DNA of 64,000 nucleotides from Leptospira kanakyensis (GTDB lineage Bacteria; Spirochaetota; Leptospiria; Leptospirales; Leptospiraceae): positions 186,001-250,000 of the forward strand of contig NZ_RQFG01000016.1 of assembly GCF_004769235.1 (NCBI RefSeq), read 5' to 3'. Shown one piece after another: positions 51,827-60,824 of this stretch; within the stretch, counting starts at the first letter, position 1; every line of letters begins with the position of its first letter. The notes beneath the pieces were generated by a model. It ran no database searches. It saw only the letters and a program-made list of their open reading frames with translations, and was not told the DNA's origin. Made by a program: the position numbers and the translations under genes.

Positions 51827-54151
51827 GTGATCCAGATTTGTATAACAAGTCGACTTAGTTCCTTACCGGTTGTCGTAGCCTATAAAAAGGGATACTTTGA
51901 AGAATTTGGCGTAAAGGTCACTCTGCACGTCAATACCCACCATAAAGCAATCATGCCATTACTAGACGCCGGTCGAGTGGAGGCAGGGGAAGTTCCCACC
52001 ATTGCCTATCTACAAGATAGTTTCTTAAAAAAATCAAAACTCAAACGAATTTATAAAGGAATTTACCTCTATCATTCTCCACTTTCCTTTTATTCCAGGT
52101 TCCAATTCAAACCAGAAGATCTCACAAGAAACAAAGCCTACATCCTTCCTGTTCCCCACCAATACTCAGTGGAAAGACTCTATGCAGAAAAATTTTTAGA
52201 AGAATATGCGCCGAAAAACCCAGTCAAAGTTCGATACATTGATACTCCCGGATTTTTAGAGGAAAAAGAATTTTTAAAACCCTCTTGTTTAGGATTAGTG
52301 TCGGATCCATTCTCTAGTCCTTTTCTTCGTAACTTCCAAGACTTTGCAGGCACACTCGACTTGCCAATTTTAGCAGCCAAATCTTTTTATCCATCCACCT
52401 TACTAGCGTTTAGTGGCGATGCTATATTAAAAACTGGAAGAGAAGTTTCAGGTGTGTTACTCGCAGTCAAAAAAGCCATTGATTTTTTGCAAAATACAAA
52501 TCATCTCAGCACAAGTAATCTTTGGGATGATCTACAATTATCGCATTTTTATCCTCACTTAAGAGTAGGGGAAACTAAAAATCTATTAAACGCGCATCCC
52601 CTCATCCAAAAAGGAGTTTTTTCATACCAAGGTGACTCCACCACACTTTTCCCTCTCTTAAAAGATGTCTATTTCCGACTCATCAGAAGGGTGATACAAC
52701 CAGAAGCCGTAAAGTCAGCTCTTGACTTTGATGAAATTCTATCTGCTCTTGAACCCAAAAAAGTTTTTGATGTTAGAAAACTAAATAGTTTCCAAGAACC
52801 GGCAGAATCAAAACTCCACGCACCATCCCAAATCAATTATAGAAAACTCAATGCCGTGAGACACCTGATCGTAGACGTAAACTCGGTGGTCTTAGACATC
52901 CTACAAGGAAACTATAACTCACGTATCAACGCTGATGAAACTTTACAACTAGATAACCGAGTCAAAGTTCTCGTCAACTCCATGTTAGATTCTTTTAACG
53001 CTAAAATGGAACTTCAAAGAGAAGAAATCACTGAGTTAGAAAACTTAATTTCAATTTTAGAGATCAAACTAGATAGATCTGCCGTTGATTTACAATATTC
53101 TGAAGAAAAGTACAGATATTTATTTGAATTTTCAAGAGAAGCCATTGCTCTCGTAGATGCGGATACAGGGAGTATCCTTGAAGCAAACAACCAATTTCGA
53201 TCTTTAACTAGTTATACTAGAGGAGACATCACAAAATTAAATATCGAGGATATCATTTTAGGGAACCAAGTTTCAAACCAACTCCGATTTGGTTCGGATC
53301 TTTCTTCTGATACCATGTTGTCTCTTCCCGATGTCGAAATCCTAGTTAAAGACGGAAGCAAACTAGAAGTCGACATAAGTTTTACGTCCATTCTTCTTTC
53401 ACCAAAAAAAAGATACCAAGTCCAGTTCCGCCCAAACTCCGAAAGAAAAGAACAAGAACGATTACAACACGAATTTATCTCCAACGTAAGCCATGAACTC
53501 CGAAGCCCAATGACAAATATCAGAGGGTATCTCGAGTTTTTTAAGTCCGATACATCACTACCATTTAACACCGAACACAAAAACATGTTAGAGGTAATCG
53601 ACAAAAATGCAAAAAGACTCAGCTTTTTAATTGAAAACTTACTAAAACTAACAACCTCCAGAGAAAAAGATAAAGAAGCAGAAGTAATAGAAATTTTTGA
53701 TCCGGTCCCTGTCATCGAAGATGTAATCCATATGAACTCACATCTTGCCAAAGGGAAACCCATCGAATGGAACCTTTCACTCAAAAAAGGATTCTTCTTA
53801 CGAGGAATCAAATTCGAATTTTCGCAGATCATCACAAATCTTTATGTAAACGCACTCAAATACACAGCTAAAGGTAAAATTGGAATCTCTATCCTGGAAA
53901 CCAATGGCAAAATAGAAATCACAGTGGAAGACACGGGACTTGGAATTGATCCAAATTATAAAAACCAAATCTTCGATCGTTTTTTTAGGATTCCCTCTTC
54001 GGACAATAAAAAAATTGGTGGAACAGGACTTGGGTTATCGATTGTTAAGTCACTTGTGGACAAAATGTCCGGAGAAATCTTCGTTGAAAGTGCAATGGGG
54101 CAAGGAAGCAAATTTACAATCTACTTCCCAAAGGTAAACGTCAACGTTTAG
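51827..54151 (+). CDS. Soluble histidine kinase with solute-binding and PAS domains
   Basis: The start is GTG at 51827. The first 300 residues resemble an NMT1/SsuA-type substrate-binding protein (VVVAYKKGYFEEFGVKVTLHVN, then LLDAGRVEAGEVPTIAYLQ) but there is no signal peptide and no membrane helix in the whole protein. A coiled coil (about 380-425), PAS domain (about 425-540) and the kinase core follow: H-box EFISNVSHELRSPMTNIRGYLEF (His near 555), N-box and GTGLGLSIVKSLVDKMSG. It probably senses a small cytosolic ligand. No response regulator is adjacent. Confidence 0.9.
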   Translation: MIQICITSRLSSLPVVVAYKKGYFEEFGVKVTLHVNTHHKAIMPLLDAGRVEAGEVPTIAYLQDSFLKKSKLKRIYKGIYLYHSPLSFYSRFQFKPEDLTRNKAYILPVPHQYSVERLYAEKFLEEYAPKNPVKVRYIDTPGFLEEKEFLKPSCLGLVSDPFSSPFLRNFQDFAGTLDLPILAAKSFYPSTLLAFSGDAILKTGREVSGVLLAVKKAIDFLQNTNHLSTSNLWDDLQLSHFYPHLRVGETKNLLNAHPLIQKGVFSYQGDSTTLFPLLKDVYFRLIRRVIQPEAVKSALDFDEILSALEPKKVFDVRKLNSFQEPAESKLHAPSQINYRKLNAVRHLIVDVNSVVLDILQGNYNSRINADETLQLDNRVKVLVNSMLDSFNAKMELQREEITELENLISILEIKLDRSAVDLQYSEEKYRYLFEFSREAIALVDADTGSILEANNQFRSLTSYTRGDITKLNIEDIILGNQVSNQLRFGSDLSSDTMLSLPDVEILVKDGSKLEVDISFTSILLSPKKRYQVQFRPNSERKEQERLQHEFISNVSHELRSPMTNIRGYLEFFKSDTSLPFNTEHKNMLEVIDKNAKRLSFLIENLLKLTTSREKDKEAEVIEIFDPVPVIEDVIHMNSHLAKGKPIEWNLSLKKGFFLRGIKFEFSQIITNLYVNALKYTAKGKIGISILETNGKIEITVEDTGLGIDPNYKNQIFDRFFRIPSSDNKKIGGTGLGLSIVKSLVDKMSGEIFVESAMGQGSKFTIYFPKVNVNV

Positions 54152-54944
54152 AAGTTTTTTTCTTCTTTGCTATTTGTTTTTTCTTAGGTGCAGGTTTCGT
54201 TTTGTTTTTTAACAACAAATCATTTGGTTTCAAAAGACTAAACGTTGGTATATTTCTTTCTTCTAATGTCATCTTTGATAAAAGCAGGGAGAGCTCCAAC
54301 ATTTCGCGAGTTCCGAGTAAATGCATCATCTCTAGTGCCTGGTTCATACCCAGTTTTCTAAAAATTGCCAATGCATTGGTGACACCAAAAAAATGAATCA
54401 AAACCGGAAGTTCTTCTAGTCCCCTTTGTTTGATCCATTTTTTACAATCGGCAACAGAAAGTTCACTCACTAGCTGAATCACTGGCCCCACTTCGATTTC
54501 ATTTACCAACCAAAGGAAATCTTTCATCGGAATTTCTTTGAGTAGGGCGATGGATTTTTCTATTCCTAGAGTTTTAAGAATTTCGACACTAGTTTCCTTA
54601 CCCAATGTTTTTGCAAGTAACCCAACATCATGAGGAGGAATACTTCTGGAAACTAAAGCCAAATCAGACATAGGAAGCGAGTGAATAAAATAAACCAAAT
54701 CATCATCTTCATTTTCTCGAATCATCTCCACGAGAATTTTCTCAGGGATTTGTTTCACGAGTTCCACAACTGTATCTTCACTTAATTTGTGTGTGAGAAC
54801 GATGAGCCTTTCTTTAGGAACCTTCCCTGTCAGAGAAAGTAACTTTTCATAACCAAGATTTTTTAAAATCTGAAAGGATTTTTTGGGGCCAAGTTTTTCT
54901 AAATACTGATAAACACTTTGGATTGTAACGAGAACTTCTTTCAT
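54141..54944 (-). CDS. Helical-repeat protein with Lys-rich tail
   Basis: The Met at 54944 (MKEVLVTIQSVYQYLEKLG) is the likely start. The 267-residue protein is built of imperfect helical repeats of about 22-24 residues (LGPKKSFQILKNLGYEKLL, ISEDTVVELVKQIPEKIL-like, LGKETSVEILKTLGIEKSI). These resemble the N-terminal domain of MgtE-type or other scaffold proteins. The last 20 residues are very basic (KKKQIAKKKKTSKR). Function is unknown; a DNA- or membrane-binding scaffold is possible. It overlaps the kinase gene end by 11 bases. Confidence 0.68.
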   Translation of the reverse strand: MKEVLVTIQSVYQYLEKLGPKKSFQILKNLGYEKLLSLTGKVPKERLIVLTHKLSEDTVVELVKQIPEKILVEMIRENEDDDLVYFIHSLPMSDLALVSRSIPPHDVGLLAKTLGKETSVEILKTLGIEKSIALLKEIPMKDFLWLVNEIEVGPVIQLVSELSVADCKKWIKQRGLEELPVLIHFFGVTNALAIFRKLGMNQALEMMHLLGTREMLELSLLLSKMTLEERNIPTFSLLKPNDLLLKNKTKPAPKKKQIAKKKKTSKR

Positions 54945-55035
54945 TTGCCCCAACTTTGGATACAAACTGTCAGAATCTTCGTAAAATTCCAGAGAAATTC
55001 CTTTTCGAATCTGTTAAATTTTGCAAAATGGAAGA

Positions 55036-56199
55036 GTGAAGCTGCGCCAACTTTGGGTTCTCATCTTTTTGTTCGTTTTAGGAGTAGGGGGACTTGTTTA
55101 CTTCAAAACCGCTCCCTATGGGCATTCCCTTTCTGCTCTCATTGGCATTTGGGAGGGATTTTACGAAATCAATCCAAACCTAGTTGATTCCCATTTTGTG
55201 ATCTATAAATCGGGTGGGTATGATGGACAGTTCTTTTATTTTCTCGCAAAAGACCTGTTCGATTCTGGTGATTGGGGCCTCATTGTTGATTCCTATCATT
55301 TCCGATTCCATAGGATTGGTCTTTCTTTGTTTACTGGTTTTTTCTCTCAGTTTCTTGGGTTTTCTTATTATCCAGCAATCACCCTTAGTTTTTTATTTTT
55401 AGTCTTTTTTCTTTCTGTATTTTGTTTGTATTCACTTCTCCCAGAAAAATCGAAATGGTTCGTTATCTTCTATTTGTTTTCCCCATTTTCGCTAAATGCA
55501 AATTTACTCTTAGTTGCTGATTCTTTGTTTGTCAGCTTTGGAATCATTGCATTTTACTTTTTCAAAAACAAAAAAGACTACTTGGCAGTGTTTTTCTTTC
55601 TTCTTATGGTTCTCACTCGTGAACTCGGAGTATTATTCCTTTTGCCGATTGTTCTAAAAAAACTCACCGAAAAAAAATGGGATGCCATGGTTCTATATTC
55701 AATCCCAGGAATCGCATTTCTTTGTTTGGTGGGATATGGCTGGATCCAACCTCCAAATCATTTAGGAACCAACCCTCTCGGATTCAGAGATATGACCGAC
55801 CTACCTCTACTCGGATTTTTTAAAAGTTTTCAGGACGGAAACTCGATTCAGTTCAAACTGAAGGAATTTCCAAAAATTTTCTTTTTTATCTCTTTTTTAA
55901 TTTTATCAATAGTCTGTATCCAATCATTAAAAAAATCTTTTGCCACCGACATCAATTTGCTCATCCCAATTTTTGGAAGTTTGTTTGTCATCCTCATCGC
56001 AGAAGAAGGTTATTGGAGATCTTTTGACAATCTCAGCCGAATGTTTACGCTCATTTTGCCTTTTTCCTTACTGTTAGAAGGTATTTTAAAAAAACCCTTA
56101 ATTCGTTTTTTCCTTGGTATCTCCATCACCTTATTTGTATTTTTAATCATTCGAATTGTCTGGATCACACCCACAAAGGAGTTTTTCTTTACCCCATGA
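55036..56199 (+). CDS. Polytopic membrane protein, GT-C-like
   Basis: The start is probably GTG at 55036; a TTG at 55021 is the alternative, and no strong ribosome site supports either. About ten membrane helices are visible. A loop with YKSGGYDGQFFYFLAKDLF, and then FRFHRIGLSLFTGFF, has the YDGQ(F/Y) pattern seen in some GT-C glycosyltransferases. The function is likely transfer of sugars from lipid carriers, but this is tentative. It overlaps mqnD by four bases (ATGA). Confidence 0.72.
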   Translation: MKLRQLWVLIFLFVLGVGGLVYFKTAPYGHSLSALIGIWEGFYEINPNLVDSHFVIYKSGGYDGQFFYFLAKDLFDSGDWGLIVDSYHFRFHRIGLSLFTGFFSQFLGFSYYPAITLSFLFLVFFLSVFCLYSLLPEKSKWFVIFYLFSPFSLNANLLLVADSLFVSFGIIAFYFFKNKKDYLAVFFFLLMVLTRELGVLFLLPIVLKKLTEKKWDAMVLYSIPGIAFLCLVGYGWIQPPNHLGTNPLGFRDMTDLPLLGFFKSFQDGNSIQFKLKEFPKIFFFISFLILSIVCIQSLKKSFATDINLLIPIFGSLFVILIAEEGYWRSFDNLSRMFTLILPFSLLLEGILKKPLIRFFLGISITLFVFLIIRIVWITPTKEFFFTP

Positions 56200-57020
56200 T
56201 ATCTTTAGCTTATTCTCCATGTCCCAACGATACCTTTCTTTTTTACCATTTGATTCGAAATTCTAGTTATCCAGTCAAAGAAGAACTATATGATGTAGAA
56301 AACTTAAACGAATTTGCATTCCAGGGAAAATTCCCGGTCACAAAACTTTCGTTTGCCGCCTACTTCCATATCATCGAAAAATACATCTTATTAGAAACTG
56401 GGTCCGCATTAGGAAGGGGTTGTGGTCCCATTGTTGTCCGGAAAAAAAATACAAAAACAGATCTCAGTAGTTACGAAAATCTATACATTCCGGGACTTTT
56501 GACCACGGCAAACCTTCTCCTTTCTCTTCATACAAACGGGAAACAAAAACCAACCCCCATTCGTTATGATGAAATCATTCCCAAAGTAATGAGTGAGGAG
56601 AATAGTCTTGGTGTCATCATTCACGAAGAACGATTTACTTACGAAGCAAGAGGAATGGAAAAGGTTGTGGATCTTGGAGAATGGTGGGAAAGTTCTACAG
56701 GTTATCCCATTCCCTTAGGTGCCATAGCAATCCGTAGGGACATCCCACGCGACGAAGCCCTTAGATTCCAATCAAATCTCAGAGAAAGTTTGAAGTCAGC
56801 CTATTTAGAACCGAAAGAAATGATGGATTATATCAGAACCAATTCGCAAAACAAAGATGATGCGGTAATCAAATCTCATATCAACTTGTATGTAAATGAT
56901 TATACAAAAAACTTAGGGAAAGAAGGTCACGGTGCAGTAGAGTATTTACTCAAACGTGCGGTTGAGGCAGGTTTCATTCAAAAACCCACCTCACTTCCTT
57001 TGTTTTTAGGAGAAAGTTAA
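56196..57020 (+). CDS. mqnD: 1,4-dihydroxy-6-naphthoate synthase
   Basis: MqnD acts in the futalosine route to menaquinone. The 274-residue protein begins ISLAYSPCPNDTFLFYHL, the MqnD signature, and has a periplasmic-binding-protein fold (TTANLLLSLHTNGK and LGVIIHEERFTYEARGM). The catalytic His is likely in VIIHEER. Length fits the family. It supplies the quinone needed by NDH-2, GlpD and cytochrome chains. Its end overlaps the fibre-like gene on the other strand by 15 bases. Confidence 0.9.
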   Translation: MISLAYSPCPNDTFLFYHLIRNSSYPVKEELYDVENLNEFAFQGKFPVTKLSFAAYFHIIEKYILLETGSALGRGCGPIVVRKKNTKTDLSSYENLYIPGLLTTANLLLSLHTNGKQKPTPIRYDEIIPKVMSEENSLGVIIHEERFTYEARGMEKVVDLGEWWESSTGYPIPLGAIAIRRDIPRDEALRFQSNLRESLKSAYLEPKEMMDYIRTNSQNKDDAVIKSHINLYVNDYTKNLGKEGHGAVEYLLKRAVEAGFIQKPTSLPLFLGES

Positions 57021-59516
57021 CATACAAAGGATATTTCCTTTGTCTCGTTTGCAAGCTTCCACTGCTTTTGCCACAAGCATTCCTGGTTTTAATTTTGATG
57101 GATCCGCTTTAACGGCATGACCAGAAGAAAGGCCTGAAACCAAAAGATCTCCTGGATAAATAGGAACTTGTGTTGCATCCACATGGATTTTGGCGATCCC
57201 AAGCAAGGCCACAAGCACATACTCCACAGCCTTCTCTTGTTTTCCAAAAACAAGATGGGCACTAGTCACACAAACTCCAATTACGTTTGTGGAGTAGGGG
57301 TGTTTCGATCTTCCAAGAACACCTGGTTCTTCCGTTGCGACAAGAAGGTCTCCCGCAGTCACAACATCTTTCCCATCCAATCGGAAATAACGAGCGATAC
57401 ATTCTTCGCCGCCATCTTTTGTGATCCGGAGATTCCCTTCAAATAAAGACTCACCACTAGCATAAATGGCTTTTCCTGAACCAGAAAGTTCTAACTCTGG
57501 AATTCCTTTTCCATCCACAACAAGAGCAAAATCGGATTGAGATAAAAATCGTCCACCAGGCGCCGTAGTTCCGGCACCTAAAATTCCAGCAGATTGTTTG
57601 GAATCCTTTCCCTTAGAAATTCCGTATACACCAACAGAATCACCAAATCCAGATACCCCAGTCCCAGAAGAAACTCCGGAAACTCCAGTTCCTAATTTTG
57701 TGTTTTTTCCATAAATGACAGCATCTTTACTTTGTGGAGGAACAAATCCCTTGGTAGAACCTTCTGCCTCTCCCGTAATTTTCAAAAGCCCTGTATGGGA
57801 ATTAAAATCATGTTCCTTTTCTGCATACGGATGTGTGTGTGGTTTCGGATCTCTTTTGTCAGACAATCTTGGATCATCAGAAAGCACCACCTTACCAGGG
57901 ATAGACTCACCATGGTTAGCCAATAAAACAATCCCTGCATCTTCAAATCCAGCTTTCGCCAATCGTTTGTCATTCCCTTGCACAACGGCACCTGGTTTGG
58001 TTTCACCAGAGTGGGCGAGTTGTACAATTCCGTGAACTTCGGTACTTGCATGCCGCAATCGTTTGTCATTTGCTTGCACTACCGTATTCGGTTCTTCTCC
58101 ACCATTGGGTGCAAGTTGTACAATCCCTTTGGCAGTGTTTGTGGCATCACGAAGCCTTGGGTCGTCCCCAGTAACAACTTTATCAATTGCAACTTCACCA
58201 GATTCAGCAAGTTGCACAAGACCGATGGATTTTTTGGTGGCCACTCGCAAACGAGAGTCATTCCCTTGGACAACAACACCTGGCCGCGTTTCTCCGTCTA
58301 ACGCAAGCTCCACGATCCCCGGGTGGTCGGTGGATGCACTTCGCAAACGTTCATCGTCTGATTGTACCACAAGTCCTGGTCTCGATTCTCCACTTCTAGA
58401 CAACCTAACTAGACCATGTGTAAGTTCAGTGGCGATTTTTAGGCGTTTATCATTTCCTTGGACGGCAACACCTGGTTTTTCTTCCCCATCCGATGCTAAC
58501 TCAACAATTCCACGGTATTCGGTAGTGGCATCACGAAGGCGTCTGTCATTGGCCTGCACCACCACACCTTCTTTGACCTCACCATCCACGGCCAAACGAA
58601 TGATTCCGGAACGAAGCACTGAAGCGTAGGGAAGGGGTTCTCTCGTTGGCCCACCGTAATCTTTTTTATCTGGGCTAGAATATAATTCGAGTTCTATGAC
58701 TTCGGTGATGTAATCTTTTTTATTTGGTTGTTTCTCTTGGAAAAAAACCAATTTCAGAAAACGTAAATTGACTGCAGAAAATCTCCATTTATACCAAGTC
58801 CCCGGTTCCGATAAAAAGAAATTCTCTTCATGTAACTGGTGCCAAGTCAGATCATCTTCGCTATAATAGGTAACAAACCTTTCTGGAAAATTAGTAGTTG
58901 GATCATTTTTGGTAAGCATTCGCATCTCTTCGATGCGGTTCACAGAACCCATATCCAAAATCAAATATTCTTCTTCTGGTTCTTCTTTCTTTTTAGAAGA
59001 CCATCCGTAATCAGGCCTTGTATCAAAAAGATTTTCTTTTACATACAATCTGTCCAGTTCCGAACTGGCTTGGATGGATTGGATCCCAGTAATGAGTATT
59101 TTTAACTGACCAAAACTAATCCGATTTTTTCCGTTACTTGCTTTCCTGGAAATTTTAGAAACAAATTTCACATAACGAGCGCTAGTAAGCGAAAAAAGCC
59201 ATTTGGCTGAAGTTTTGAATGATTTCCGAAAGGATGATTCTTGTAAAATGGGTTCCCAATACTTTCCATCATGGGATAATTCAAACCGAAACGAATCAGG
59301 AAAAAAATCTAAACCATCCTTGCCTGGCAAAAGTTCGATCCCGTTAAAATAAACAACATCATCAAATTTAAAGATGATAGAAGAAAGTGAGGACTGCTCC
59401 TTCTCTTCAAAAAAGGATAAAAATTCTTCGTTTTTGACTTCGTAAGTTCCAGAAGTGGAAACTGATTTAATGGGTAAAGAGTAGGGGTGGCTTGTGCGGA
59501 TTAAATGATCTTTCAT
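57006..59516 (-). CDS. Large fibre-like protein with discoidin domains and eight 32-residue repeats
   Basis: The Met at 59516 (MKDHLIRTSHPYSLPI) starts an 836-residue protein. Two regions (about residues 35-145 and 165-280) resemble F5/8-type C discoidin domains (YLILDMGSVNRIEEM, RFVTYYSEDDLTWHQL). Eight repeats of 32 residues follow (about 304-560), with the pattern G(I/L)VxLA then GE, PG, VVQ and (N/D)DxRLR. A HTHPY motif and a C-terminal domain with GVSGVSSGTGV and a compact end resemble phage tail-fibre trimmers. No signal peptide is seen. No other phage gene is near. Confidence 0.75.
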   Translation of the reverse strand: MKDHLIRTSHPYSLPIKSVSTSGTYEVKNEEFLSFFEEKEQSSLSSIIFKFDDVVYFNGIELLPGKDGLDFFPDSFRFELSHDGKYWEPILQESSFRKSFKTSAKWLFSLTSARYVKFVSKISRKASNGKNRISFGQLKILITGIQSIQASSELDRLYVKENLFDTRPDYGWSSKKKEEPEEEYLILDMGSVNRIEEMRMLTKNDPTTNFPERFVTYYSEDDLTWHQLHEENFFLSEPGTWYKWRFSAVNLRFLKLVFFQEKQPNKKDYITEVIELELYSSPDKKDYGGPTREPLPYASVLRSGIIRLAVDGEVKEGVVVQANDRRLRDATTEYRGIVELASDGEEKPGVAVQGNDKRLKIATELTHGLVRLSRSGESRPGLVVQSDDERLRSASTDHPGIVELALDGETRPGVVVQGNDSRLRVATKKSIGLVQLAESGEVAIDKVVTGDDPRLRDATNTAKGIVQLAPNGGEEPNTVVQANDKRLRHASTEVHGIVQLAHSGETKPGAVVQGNDKRLAKAGFEDAGIVLLANHGESIPGKVVLSDDPRLSDKRDPKPHTHPYAEKEHDFNSHTGLLKITGEAEGSTKGFVPPQSKDAVIYGKNTKLGTGVSGVSSGTGVSGFGDSVGVYGISKGKDSKQSAGILGAGTTAPGGRFLSQSDFALVVDGKGIPELELSGSGKAIYASGESLFEGNLRITKDGGEECIARYFRLDGKDVVTAGDLLVATEEPGVLGRSKHPYSTNVIGVCVTSAHLVFGKQEKAVEYVLVALLGIAKIHVDATQVPIYPGDLLVSGLSSGHAVKADPSKLKPGMLVAKAVEACKRDKGNILCMLTFS
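57840..58607 (-). repeat. Eight tandem 96-bp (32-residue) repeats
   Basis: The repeats encode units beginning GII, GIV, GLV, GIV, GLV, GIV, GIV and GIV, each ending near (N/D)DxRL. They are diverged in DNA but keep the same length, so slippage is possible but not recent. Confidence 0.85.
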
Positions 59517-59566
59517 TGCGCTTTGTTTGCTAATTCCTTCCAAAAAATACCGTTTTTCTATCCAGT

Positions 59567-60487
59567 CTATCGAATTTCACTGAGGCGTGATCCTTCTTCT
59601 TTCTCTGAAAATACAACGAGTACCGCTGGTTTGACTTTTTCCGTAAAATACATCTGTACAATTTGGCGCAGATGCCCTTGGAGGGGAGAGGTCACAATGA
59701 TGACATTCCCATCGGTTTGCACTTGGATCCGATCCAATTGGTTCCAGGAAGATTGGGTGAGTTCTTTACTGGCCCAAGATAAGAATCCGGCCCAAGAAGC
59801 CGGGTGTGAAACCAATTCTTCCATAGGATATTTTTGCTCAGTTTTAAGCACTTCTTGCCTTTGGGAAGATACCAGTTCCCTACATAGAGATTGGATATAA
59901 TTTGTATTTGATTCCATATGTAACGAAACCGCTTTTTTATAGGCCTCCAGAGCAATTTCAGGACCAAATAATTCTACCAAAGTTTCGAATGCTTTTTTTT
60001 CCTCTTTTTCCTTACCCATTTCCGAAGCGGACGGCGGAGCCGGTACATTGTTTGTATTAGATATAGTTATATTAATATGGTTAGGGGTTCCGTCCGCACC
60101 CCCCTTACCAACCGGTTTCGATCCCTCAGAGGACCCCATTTCGGAATCCCTGGGGAGTCGGTTTGTATCCCCCAGAGGGGTAATTCTGGATCCCTCATAA
60201 TGAAAGGAGAAGTGGTATCTTGTGGAAGTCCTACCGCTACCGGGAACTTGGTAAAGCAGGCCCGCATGGGTGAGTTCTTTTTTGGCTGATACGATAGACT
60301 TTTTTGTTTTGAACCCGGTGAGCCTCATCAAAGTTTCCGTATTGGGCCAAACGGGTTTGAAGTTGTAGTCACTGAATTTCAAAAGAACAGGGTAGAGTGT
60401 TTTGGCTGCATGGGATAGCTCCGCCCAAACACCTGAATCTATGATGTCGGTCATCAGTCGGATATAGGGATGCCGCTGGTCGCTCAC
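59567..60487 (-). CDS. Replication initiator-like protein (rep)
   Basis: The GTG at 60487 has GGAGGAG five bases upstream, which decides the start over the ATG at 60511. The first 100 residues form a winged-helix-like domain (HPYIRLMTDIIDSGVWAELSHAAKTLYP, then NTETLMRLTGFKTKKSIVSAKKELTHAGLL), as in plasmid and secondary-chromosome Rep proteins. A low-complexity linker follows. The C-terminal segment WNQLDRIQVQTDGNVIIVTSPLQGHLRQIV resembles DnaA domain I. Position next to parB-parA and the repeats in front of it support an initiator role. No catalytic motif is seen. Confidence 0.78.
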   Translation of the reverse strand: MSDQRHPYIRLMTDIIDSGVWAELSHAAKTLYPVLLKFSDYNFKPVWPNTETLMRLTGFKTKKSIVSAKKELTHAGLLYQVPGSGRTSTRYHFSFHYEGSRITPLGDTNRLPRDSEMGSSEGSKPVGKGGADGTPNHINITISNTNNVPAPPSASEMGKEKEEKKAFETLVELFGPEIALEAYKKAVSLHMESNTNYIQSLCRELVSSQRQEVLKTEQKYPMEELVSHPASWAGFLSWASKELTQSSWNQLDRIQVQTDGNVIIVTSPLQGHLRQIVQMYFTEKVKPAVLVVFSEKEEGSRLSEIR

Positions 60488-60559
60488 AAAAGCTCCTCCG
60501 CTTTTCTGCAAAAATTAAACCAAATTTAAGCAAATTTTACGAAGGAGTTGACATTATCT

Positions 60560-60579
60560 GACATAATGTTAATTATGTC
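60560..60579. repeat. Inverted repeat GACATAAT/ATTATGTC
   Basis: Exact 8-bp arms around GTTA lie 73 bases before the rep start; the ATTATGTC arm belongs to the TTAATTATGTCTC motif. ACATTAT at 60551 repeats half of it. A Rep or ParA operator/iteron is likely. Confidence 0.6.
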
Positions 60580-60612
60580 TCATCCAACAACATTCCTTCG
60601 GGAAACCCCGAC

Positions 60613-60639
60613 CCCCTGGAACACCAGGGGAATTTTTTT
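60613..60639 (+). terminator. Strong intrinsic terminator on the forward strand
   Basis: A 7-bp perfect GC-rich stem (CCCCTGG/CCAGGGG) with a four-base loop is followed by AATTTTTTT. It points in the forward direction though no forward gene lies upstream, which hints at a short RNA. Confidence 0.8.
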
Positions 60640-60778
60640 ATGTTTCGGGTTAGGATACTAAATATCCCACGTCTCTTGGGTCTCAAGAAACGTTTGCTCA
60701 AACTCAAATCACTTTAATTATGTCACATTATTGTCGGATTCCGGCAGATGTCAAGTTCGTACAGTAATTTTCCAGGCG

Positions 60779-60824
60779 AGTACTTAAAATTTTTTTCCTA
60801 AGTACTTGACTGCTTAGTACTTGA
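60779..60824. repeat. Three direct copies of AGTACTT
   Basis: AGTACTTAA (60779) and AGTACTTGA (60801 and 60816) are spaced 22 and 15 bases apart, at the parB-2 stop. GTACTTGAC also occurs at 62578 upstream of parA-2. They may be iterons or operator half-sites. Confidence 0.5.

Larger units (their letters stand above)
60548..60639 (+). ncRNA. Candidate short counter-transcribed RNA upstream of rep
   Basis: A TTGACA (60548-60553) with AATTAT (60571-60576) 17 bases later could start an RNA near 60583. It would contain a UUCG-capped hairpin (TTCC-TTCG-GGAA, 60593-60604) and end at a terminator (CCCCTGG 60613-60619, CCAGGGG 60624-60630, then seven T). It runs against the rep leader. The -10 is weak, so the promoter is uncertain. 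Confidence 0.4.

Noticed and set aside
53212..53835. Reverse frame of 207 residues inside the sensor kinase
   Set aside because: It lies opposite the PAS and kinase core, whose motifs are intact.
57840..58607. Tandem repeats considered as a CRISPR array
   Set aside because: The units are 96 bp, contiguous, diverged and in frame, and encode a protein repeat. There are no spacers.
58063..58629. Long forward frame of 188 residues opposite the fibre repeats
   Set aside because: Its repetitive Thr/Ser/Pro content is a mirror of the 96-bp repeats on the coding strand.
57006..60487. Prophage covering the fibre and rep genes
   Set aside because: No capsid, terminase, integrase or lysis gene was seen on either side, and the neighbours are metabolic or partition genes.
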